NCBI GenBank assembly: GCA_003647375.1
Contig: QMMS01000133.1
Span: forward strand, 1 to 11,041
Reading direction: 5' to 3'
Length of the DNA: 11,041 nt
From: Deltaproteobacteria bacterium
Lineage (GTDB): Bacteria > Desulfobacterota > Desulfobacteria > Desulfobacterales > B30-G6
The translations under genes and the position numbers were made by a program. Below are positions 1-5,700 of this stretch, piece by piece (position 1 is the stretch's first letter; every line of letters starts with the position of its first letter). Under the pieces are notes generated by a model, which was given only the letters and a program-made list of their open reading frames with translations, was not told the origin of the DNA and searched no databases.

Positions 1-188
1 ATAATCCCTGTGCGAACGTGAAAAACTCGCTCCCAAGAGACCGTAATACCGAACAGAGCCATATCTTAAAAATGAATTTTGTTTTTGAATACCGGATGCG
101 TTTATCTGGTTATATTTACAAACTGTTCGGCATAACGGGCTCTATGGACCTCAGACAGTTTCACTTTCGCACAGAGATCACCCATCCG
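1..188. repeat. Palindromic MITE-like element, copy 1 (left end cut by window)
   Basis: The element has a left arm at 1-56, a loop at 57-122 (66 bp) and a right arm at 123-188 that is an imperfect reverse complement of the left arm. The inner ends of the arms are ACCGAACAG and CTGTTCGGC. The arms match those of the copy at 2361-2559 at about 88% by hand (49/56 left, 56/64 right), while the loops differ. The copy at 2361 has nine more bases on its left, so this copy probably begins just outside the window. It encodes no transposase. An 83-codon open frame at 18-269 runs through the palindrome and is not treated as a gene. Non-autonomous mobile element is an inference; a structured RNA or other dispersed palindrome is the alternative. 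Confidence 0.75.
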
Positions 189-398
189 CTTTCGGGGTTA
201 TCTTTTTGCCGCTTTAAATCGGAAGTTACTTCGGTGTCTGGCCTAGGGTTTGATAGTGGGCTTTCCTAAAGCTCCGCCGGGTGGGTTACACGGGGAACAA
301 AAAAGTAACCTTAATGTTGATGATGATTTGATTGTTTGGATAGCGCGATAAAATGCGTTCAAGATATGAACATCTTTAGGAGGAATTGTCAATCCAAA
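189..398. other. Intergenic stretch without a recognisable gene
   Basis: I see no convincing coding sequence on either strand here. There is a 6-bp inverted repeat, GGTTAC at 284-289 with GTAACC at 305-310. An orphan Shine-Dalgarno-like AGGAGGA lies near 378-384 and is not followed by a usable start codon before the terminator. It may be a degraded remnant of a gene or mobile element, but nothing identifies it. Confidence 0.5.
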
Positions 399-435
399 AA
401 TAAAATCGGATAGTTAAAAACTATCCGATTTTATT
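399..435 (-). terminator. Rho-independent terminator of the - strand cluster
   Basis: AATAAAATCGGATAGTT at 399-415 and its exact reverse complement at 419-435 form a perfect 17-bp stem with a three-base AAA loop. Read on the - strand, the stem is followed by further T residues (TTTGG), giving a U-rich tail of the usual kind. It lies 44 bases past the stop codon of the ERCC4-like gene at 480, so it most likely ends that transcription unit. The stem base is A/T-rich on both sides, so some activity on the + strand is also possible. Confidence 0.88.
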
Positions 436-479
436 GTACGCGACTGCGTCGCTATTTCCTATGAACTGCTCAGAATGAC

Positions 480-887
480 TTATTCCAACACTTTTTGGAT
501 CGCTTTTACTTTCTTGGGGCCGATACCGGCGACTTGTAATAATTTTTTTTCATTGGCAGTCATTACATTTCGTACAGATTTAAAATGACCGAGAAGCTTT
601 TTGGAAAGAGTTGGACCAACATTCGGGAGTCCTTGCAGGACATACAACTGTTTTGACAGTTGCCTTTTGGGGCGATGGCCGGATCTTGGGGATATCCCAT
701 CGGAAAGTTTTACAAACTGTTGTCCCATCCATCTCATTAATTGACAGGTATGCTTCAAGGATTTGGAATGAACAATAAATCCGCTTCTATTTAGCAGCTC
801 AACGATTCCAGATGTTTTTTCCCTGTAATCGACGGATATTTTCAGTCTCTTCTCTGGAATTTGTAGACTATGATGGTTGTTTGCCAT
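480..887 (-). CDS. ERCC4-family protein with nuclease core deleted, HhH retained
   Basis: A 135-residue protein related to the bacterial/archaeal ERCC4 (XPF/Hef-like) structure-specific nucleases. Residues 15-39 match the start of the ERCC4 domain (VDYRE at 19-23). Residues 41-75 (TCQLMRWMGQQF, then RPKR) match its far end, and residues 80-135 form a tandem helix-hairpin-helix with GLPNVGP at 86-92 and VAGIGPKK at 119-126. The middle of the domain, which carries the GDY...ERK...D metal-binding motif, is absent. Compared with relatives of roughly 200 or more residues, I estimate about 75-80 residues are lost at residues 39-42, with frame kept. It probably cannot cut DNA but could still bind branched or duplex DNA. 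The start ATG overlaps the preceding S23-type gene by 20 bases and has no clear Shine-Dalgarno, which fits translational coupling. It is the last gene before the terminator. Either a decaying remnant or a repurposed DNA-binding protein. Confidence 0.8.
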   Translation of the reverse strand: MANNHHSLQIPEKRLKISVDYREKTSGIVELLNRSGFIVHSKSLKHTCQLMRWMGQQFVKLSDGISPRSGHRPKRQLSKQLYVLQGLPNVGPTLSKKLLGHFKSVRNVMTANEKKLLQVAGIGPKKVKAIQKVLE

Positions 888-1257
888 TATCTGATTTTGG
901 TGCGTAAATCGATTTGATCAGGGCGGTCAGCATGGCAGTCAGTTGGTTGCCCCTGCTGTCGAAATCAGCGAATATTTCCTCAGTGATAAGATGTTTGCGC
1001 TTCAGCAGTTCCAACAGGGTCATGGTTTTGTACAACGATCCCCTCGATTGATATAGATGCCTGGCAAAATCGTGTTTTGAACTGTAGGATTTTCCCATGG
1101 CAATGGCGCCGGCTATGTTGGCTGCGCTCCCTTCTGTTTTTTGTAAAACCTCTTGATGGTGATCTTTACTGCTCATCCGCGACACGGATTCAATGACGTC
1201 CCCAGCAAACTGTATGGCTTTTTGCCAGACGTCTAATTTTTCATATATATAGCTCAT
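868..1257 (-). CDS. Four-helix-bundle protein, S23/23S-intervening-sequence family (copy A)
   Basis: A 129-residue protein of the family named after proteins encoded in 23S rRNA intervening sequences; the family also includes the Avd accessory proteins of diversity-generating retroelements. Visible marks are an N-terminal YEKLDVWQKA (residues 5-14), SAANIA at 44-49, and SSKHDF...L..SRGSLYKT at 59-78, followed by the C-terminal helices. Family members form pentameric, basic four-helix bundles and may bind nucleic acid; the role of free-standing members is not established. A hand alignment with its upstream neighbour is ungapped over about 117 residues with about 43% identity, so the two arose by tandem duplication. 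A strong AGGAGGT lies five bases before the ATG and fixes the start. The end overlaps the ERCC4-like gene by 20 bases. No reverse transcriptase or rRNA gene is nearby. Confidence 0.88.
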   Translation of the reverse strand: MSYIYEKLDVWQKAIQFAGDVIESVSRMSSKDHHQEVLQKTEGSAANIAGAIAMGKSYSSKHDFARHLYQSRGSLYKTMTLLELLKRKHLITEEIFADFDSRGNQLTAMLTALIKSIYAPKSDNGKQPS

Positions 1258-1289
1258 CTCTTACCTCCTATCCTTAAAATTTGAAACGC

Positions 1290-1703
1290 TCATCTTGGGT
1301 TATTGTAAGCAGCCTGATAATTCTCGGCCTGATAGGGGCTGCCGGTTTCTTTGATTGAACGGATAAATTCGATGAGCATGGTCGTGATGTTCTTCCCTTT
1401 TGTATCGATTTCCGCGTAGCATTCATCTGTAATAATCTGTTTGGCTTTGAGAATTTCCAGCAGTGTCATGGTTTCGTAGAGCGATCTCTTGGATAAAAAC
1501 AGATAGTAGATGAAATCCTCCTCTGACAAACAGGCTTTTCCCTTGGCGATGTTGGTGGCGATATTGACGGCACTCATTTCGATTTCTCCTGTGAGGCGTT
1601 GATTTTCCATCTCATCGGCCACTTCCGCGATACATTGAATGACTTTGATGGAAAGATCGACCGCCTTTTTCCAGATATCCAGCCGTTGGTAAGCGTAGTC
1701 CAT
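1290..1703 (-). CDS. Four-helix-bundle protein, S23/23S-intervening-sequence family (copy B)
   Basis: A 137-residue paralogue of the gene at 868-1257, with the same family marks: YQRLDIWKKA at residues 5-14, SAVNIA at 44-49, SEEDF at 60-64 and SKRSLYETMTLLE at 71-83. It carries an extra hydrophilic C-terminal tail (about residues 119-137, rich in Y, N, Q and A) that the other copy lacks. GGAG seven bases before the ATG supports the start. The stop lies 32 bases upstream of copy A, so the two are probably cotranscribed, and two diverged copies could form a mixed oligomer. The 146-base gap to the preceding ComEA-like gene contains a long inverted repeat, so cotranscription with that gene is less certain. 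The molecular role is unknown; nucleic-acid binding is the family expectation, not shown here. Confidence 0.87.
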   Translation of the reverse strand: MDYAYQRLDIWKKAVDLSIKVIQCIAEVADEMENQRLTGEIEMSAVNIATNIAKGKACLSEEDFIYYLFLSKRSLYETMTLLEILKAKQIITDECYAEIDTKGKNITTMLIEFIRSIKETGSPYQAENYQAAYNNPR

Positions 1704-1734
1704 TGCATTTCTCCATTTAGAATGCTTTTTAATT

Positions 1735-1845
1735 TAGATGCTGACCCCGCGGGATCGAATAGCGGGAAAGGCAAGAGAATTGCCTTCATCGAATGAAACG
1801 ACTCCTTTGAGATGATACGACGGGAGCCCGCGGGGTCGCACGCTA
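1735..1845. repeat. Long inverted repeat with inner hairpin between ComEA-like and S23 genes
   Basis: GACCCCGCGGG at 1743-1753 and CCCGCGGGGTC at 1827-1837 are exact 11-base reverse complements separated by 73 bases. The pairing continues outward with gaps (TTAG..TGC on the left, GC..CTAA on the right). Inside it, AAGGCAA at 1768-1774 and TTGCCTT at 1780-1786 form a perfect 7-bp hairpin with a five-base loop. There is no T-run after the structure on either strand, so it is not a classical terminator, though it could weaken read-through from the ComEA-like gene into the S23 pair. It may instead be a small inserted palindromic element. Confidence 0.6.
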
Positions 1846-1849
1846 AGTA

Positions 1850-2131
1850 TTATTTAACAATGATCCGGTCTTTATTAATTTCGAATGTTTTCTGGCCGAT
1901 GCCTGATACCAACATGATGTCCTCAGGCGTTTTAAAGAGACCGTTCTCCTGACGAAAAGCAACTATTTTTTCTGCATAACGGGGGCCGACACGATCCAGT
2001 TGTACCAGTTCCTCCACCGTGGCCGTGTTGATATTGATGTTCCCCTGGTCCTCGGCGAATGCAAGGCCGGTCATCAGCATGACCAGGGCTATCACCGTAA
2101 AAATCGTCATCCACTTCTGTGTTCTAATCAT
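1850..2131 (-). CDS. ComEA-like secreted helix-hairpin-helix protein
   Basis: A 93-residue protein with a Sec signal peptide: basic MIRTQK, a hydrophobic core at about residues 8-24 and a likely cleavage after AFA at residue 26. The mature part is a single ComEA-type helix-hairpin-helix domain, with ININTATVEEL at 32-42, RVGP at 47-50, AEKIVAFR at 53-60 and LVSGIG at 74-79. ComEA proteins bind double-stranded DNA outside the inner membrane during DNA uptake. Short signal-peptide forms like this one are common in Gram-negative bacteria, but no other competence gene is visible, so a role in uptake is inferred. The open frame extends 14 codons further upstream (to 2173). I chose 2131 because AAGGAGA lies eight bases before this ATG and because it puts the signal peptide at the N-terminus. 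It is the first gene of the - strand cluster. Confidence 0.87.
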   Translation of the reverse strand: MIRTQKWMTIFTVIALVMLMTGLAFAEDQGNININTATVEELVQLDRVGPRYAEKIVAFRQENGLFKTPEDIMLVSGIGQKTFEINKDRIIVK

Positions 2132-2165
2132 GGCGTCTTTCTCCTTTTCAATTGTTAGTTTTGTG

Positions 2166-2236
2166 CCTGACAAAGCATCATGATGTCAGGCCACCTGTTC
2201 TGCCGGCAGGCGTGGTATGGGCAGTTTCCCATAACC
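2166..2236 (-). promoter_or_regulatory. Three consecutive hairpins upstream of the ComEA-like gene
   Basis: Three adjoining inverted repeats lie 35-105 bases before the ATG at 2131. They are CCTGACA/TGTCAGG (2166-2172 with 2184-2190, its loop holding the palindrome CATCATGATG), CCACCTG with CAGGCGTGG (2191-2215, containing CTGCCGGCAG), and TATGGG/CCCATA (2216-2221 with 2228-2233). They could be a structured leader, an operator or the remains of a repeat element. No consensus promoter was clear nearby. Confidence 0.4.
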
Positions 2237-2360
2237 AAATCAAAAAGCAATCCTGCAAAAATTCGCATTAAATACGGGTATGAAATAGGTAGTGATTTGA
2301 GAAAAAAGTGTGTTGGATTAAAAAATACGAAACTATAAAGAAAAAGTAGGTGTATGTTCC

Positions 2361-2559
2361 GGCCGATCGATAATCCCTGTGCAACCGTGAAAAACTCGTT
2401 CCAAAGTGACTGTAATGCCGAACAGGGCCAAAATTTAAATACAATTTTATATCAAAGAGATTGAATTTGCGATGTTTCGATAAGTGTCATGCTGTTCGGC
2501 ATAACAGTCACTAAAGACCTCAGACAGTTTCACGATCGCACAGGGATCACCCATCGGCC
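2361..2559. repeat. Palindromic MITE-like element, copy 2 (complete)
   Basis: The left arm at 2361-2425 begins GGCCGAT and ends GCCGAACAG. The right arm at 2492-2559 begins CTGTTCGGC and ends ATCGGCC. The two arms are imperfect reverse complements along their whole length, around a 66-bp A+T-rich loop at 2426-2491, the same loop length as copy 1. Both copies lie in the same orientation, about 2.37 kb apart, and flank the - strand gene cluster. I see no target-site duplication and no open frame. The arms are conserved and the loops are not, as expected where the fold or the ends matter. Confidence 0.8.
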
Positions 2560-2598
2560 TTAGTGAGTTGCCTCTTTGTTGTGTAGAGGTCTGAAAAA

Positions 2599-2657
2599 TT
2601 ACAATAAAAAGCGGCGAAGCCGCATTCGATAGATTAGCTTTGCGAATTTATTTGTAA
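2599..2657 (-). terminator. Nested inverted repeat, with - strand terminator-like hairpin
   Basis: GCGGC-GAA-GCCGC at 2611-2623 is a perfect 5-bp stem. On the - strand it is followed by TTTTTATTG, the pattern of a Rho-independent terminator. It is enclosed by an outer pairing, TTACAATAAA (2599-2608) with TTTATTTGTAA (about 2647-2657, one bulge), beside a second small hairpin ATTCG/CGAAT. No - strand gene ends here, so it may stop antisense transcription coming out of the megasynthase gene, or it may be a structured element of another kind. Confidence 0.45.
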
Positions 2658-2701
2658 TAAGAGCATGACTCAGGTATGTAAGGCCAGAAAGGGAAGACCA
2701 T

Positions 2702-2722
2702 ATGAAACACGGAGTGCAATAA
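2702..2722 (+). other. Possible six-codon leader minigene (MKHGVQ)
   Basis: ATG AAA CAC GGA GTG CAA TAA is preceded by AAAGGGA about seven bases upstream, a better ribosome-binding site than any before the megasynthase start 69 bases downstream. It may be chance. If translated it would be a leader peptide or an upstream ribosome-loading site. It has no run of one amino acid that would suggest classical attenuation. Confidence 0.25.
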
Positions 2723-2750
2723 GGGCTGACTGCGCTATTTACTGCCAACA

Positions 2751-2788
2751 ATTCATCATTCCATCATTCCACAAATCCAATATTCCAT
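2751..2788. repeat. Degenerate ATTCCAT-type short repeat before the start codon
   Basis: Units ATTCATC, ATTCCATC, ATTCCAC, AATCCAAT and ATTCCAT follow one another almost up to the ATG at 2791. The block holds no purine-rich ribosome-binding site. Confidence 0.55.
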
Positions 2789-2790
2789 AG

Positions 2791-5700
2791 ATGAATAAAG
2801 AATCGCATGTGAAAACCATACGACACAACATACCAAAACCCGGACCATACAATATCGCCATTGTCAGCATGGCCGGACTCTTACCTGGTGCGGACACCCT
2901 GGACACTTTCTGGAGCAACCTGGTTCACAAAAGAGATGCCTGTCAGGAGAGCGGGAAGGATCGTTGGCGGGTAGACCCAACCGAGATGACTACAGAAGGA
3001 TCGCGGCCCGACAAAGCGGTATCCAGGGTGGCCTGTCTTTTGAATCAGGATATCGACTATTGTTTTGATAATCTCGATCTTGACCAGGACCTGCTTAGTG
3101 ATCTCGACCCTCTTCACCGGATCGTGCTGCACGCAGGCAGAGAGGCATTTTATAGTGCCCGGCATGAATCCATCGACCGGAAACGAACCGGTGTGATTCT
3201 GGCCGCCATCGCCCTCCCCACAGATGCATCATCTTTGATCGCGGAAAAAATTCTGGGATCTTATCTCGAAAAACGATTATTTGATTCCACAGCCGAAGAT
3301 ATGGCGCCGATTCTGACCGGAAATCAATGCCTGGCCGGGAGGATGACCGGTTTTCCGGCAGCCCTGTTGGCAAATGGACTTGGTCTCGGAAACGGCACCC
3401 ATACATTGGATGCGGCCTGTGCGTCGTCGCTGGTGGCATTCAAGCTCGCCTGTGACACCTTGTCGCAACACAGGGCGGATGCCATGTTGGTGGGCGGTGT
3501 TTCGCGGCCTGACTGTCTCTATACACAGGTTGGATTTTCCCAGCTTCACGCGTTGTCGCCGTCGGGTCGTTGCGCGCCATTTGACAAACGTGCGGACGGT
3601 CTGGTTGTAGGGGAAGGTGTCGGTATGTTTGTACTGAAACGTGTGGAAGATGCCGTAAAGGACGATGACGACATTCTGGCGGTCATCAAGGGCATCGGAC
3701 TTTCCAACGATATGGGGGGAAGTCTCCTGGCGCCCATGAGTGAAGGCCAGTTAAGGGCCATGCGTACTGCCTATGATGCTACCGGGTGGGCACCGGATCA
3801 GGTCGACCTGATCGAATGCCACGGGGCAGGCACACCCCTTGGGGATCATACCGAACTGAGCAGTCTCGCAACCCTGTGGCAGGGCATTGCAACCGATACC
3901 GGCGTTTGTCCCATCGGCTCGGTCAAATCAACGATTGGGCATCTTTTAACAGGTGCCGGGGCAGCTGGAACACTTAAAGTGTTACTTTCACTAAAGCACA
4001 AGAAGCTACCGCCATCAAACAATTTTACGGAACCAACTGAAAACAGTCCATTGATAGATAGCCCCTTCAGGATCCAGGCGGAAGTGGCGGACTGGGCCCC
4101 ACGAGATGCCGATACCCCGCGCCGGGCCGCTGTCAGTGCATTTGGATTCGGCGGTATCAATGCCCATATGCTCCTGGAAGAATGGTTGAATCCGGATACG
4201 CGCGAAAAAGGTGCTGTAAATCTGCAAAAACAAGTTGTTGCAGAGAACGCCGATGATGATGATTGTCCTAAAACATCGACAATGGAAAAACCCCTGGTGG
4301 CGATCATAGGAATGAGCGCTGCCATGGGGAAGCTGTCGACCCTGAGAGCTTTTCAAGAGGCTGTTTTCAGTGGAAAATCCATCATTGAACATCATTCCCA
4401 TCTTCGCGGTGCACAAATCGGCACAGATACCTATTTCCGGCAGATGGTTCCGGAACACGGCGCATTCATGGAAGAGATTTCCCTGGATATGGGTGTGTTT
4501 CGCATTCCCCCCAATGAAATTCCAGATATTCTGCCGCAGCATCTCCTCATGATGACGCTCTGTAGAAACGCCCTGATCGATGCAGGTGTCACCCTCAAGG
4601 AGAAAAGGCCTCGGATGGGCGTGATGGTGGGTGCTGATTTTGACTACGAAGCCACCAATTTTCATTTGAGATGGATCGTGAAAAAAAGTGTCCGTCGATG
4701 GGAAAAAAAATATGGGTTGAACCTTCAAGATTCAGATATCGCTGAATGGGTTCGTTCCCTGGAAGCATCCATCAGCCGGCCGTTGACTTCCAATCGGACC
4801 CTGGGCGCCTTGCCCAGCGTCATTGCGAGCCGTATCGCCAAGGAATTTCTATTGGGCGGGCCCAGTTTTGTGGTCTCGTGCGAAGAGGCAGCCGGCATAA
4901 AAGCCTTGGAAATAGGCGTCAGAGCCTTGCAGAACAACGACACAGACATGATGTTGGTGGGTGCTGTAGATTTTACCGGGGATCTTCGATACCTGGCTAC
5001 GCACCATCAGGTCAGGCCCTATTCCGATGCAGGGTGTGTATCGCCCTTTGATTCGTCTGCTCAGGGCACTCTCCCCGGAGAAGGCGGTACGGCGCTGGTT
5101 CTCAAACGCCTGGATGACGCCATCACAGGAAAAGATCGTATTTATGCCATCATCAAAGGTTTTGGCGCTGCCGGTGGGATGGCGACGGATAGCGCGACTG
5201 TATCACCGGAAGCGTACCGGATATCACTTGAGCGTGGTATTCAGGAGGCTGGTATTGACTCGTCGGATATCAGCCTGTTTGAGGCGCACGGAAGTGGCAT
5301 TTATGATGAAGACGCCATGGAGTCAAAAGTATTGAATGCGATTTCGACCGGCACGGGGCAGCATTGTGCCGTCAACAGCACCAAACCGATTGTCGGACAC
5401 ATGGGCGCCGCTTCAGGCTTGTCTTCCCTTGTGAAAACAAGCCTGTGTCTTTACCATGCCCTTATACCACCCCTGCCGAACTATCGATCGCCTGGCGATA
5501 ACGCATGGAAAGAACGTTTTCACGTTCCCATCAAACCTCAGTACTGGTTTCGGAACCGGCAAACCAATCCCCGTCGGGCGTGTGTGGCCGTCATGACGTC
5601 CGATGGAAATTGCACACATGTTCTTCTGGAAGGGTATGAAGAAGCCGGGATAATATCGGCCCAAGGAGTCGCTCAAGACAAGCTTCGTCCTCTGGGATAC

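Larger units (their letters stand above)
2560..2790. other. Non-coding leader region of the lipid operon
   Basis: No protein gene of ordinary size is visible in these 231 bases. They hold a nested inverted repeat (2599-2657), a six-codon minigene (2702-2722) and a degenerate ATTCCAT-type repeat (2751-2788). A weak promoter-like pair, TTGTAA at 2652 and TATGTA 17 bases after it, is too poor to call. Any promoter for the megasynthase most likely lies here, or within or beyond the palindromic element to its left. Confidence 0.5.

Noticed and set aside
18..269. 83-codon open frame on the + strand
   Set aside because: It runs through the palindromic element, copy 2 of the element does not preserve it, and it has no recognisable domain or ribosome-binding site.
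480..887. Frameshifted pseudogene or sequencing error in the ERCC4-like gene
   Set aside because: Both domain ends are in one uninterrupted frame, and the missing part is not present in any other frame between them.
868..1703. Diversity-generating retroelement (S23 proteins resemble Avd)
   Set aside because: No reverse transcriptase, no template/variable repeat pair and no C-type lectin target are visible in the window.
1574..1789. 71-codon - strand frame upstream of and overlapping S23 copy B, with AAGGAG some distance before its ATG
   Set aside because: Most of it overlaps the clear S23 gene in another frame, and its start is built from the inverted repeat; no family resemblance.
1..2560. 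CRISPR repeats or attachment sites in the two related segments
   Set aside because: There are only two copies, each about 190 bp, internally palindromic and 2.4 kb apart, with no spacer periodicity, integrase or tRNA gene.
2652..2680. Sigma-70-like promoter TTGTAA-17-TATGTA for the megasynthase
   Set aside because: Only four of six and three of six consensus bases match; too weak to call from sequence alone.
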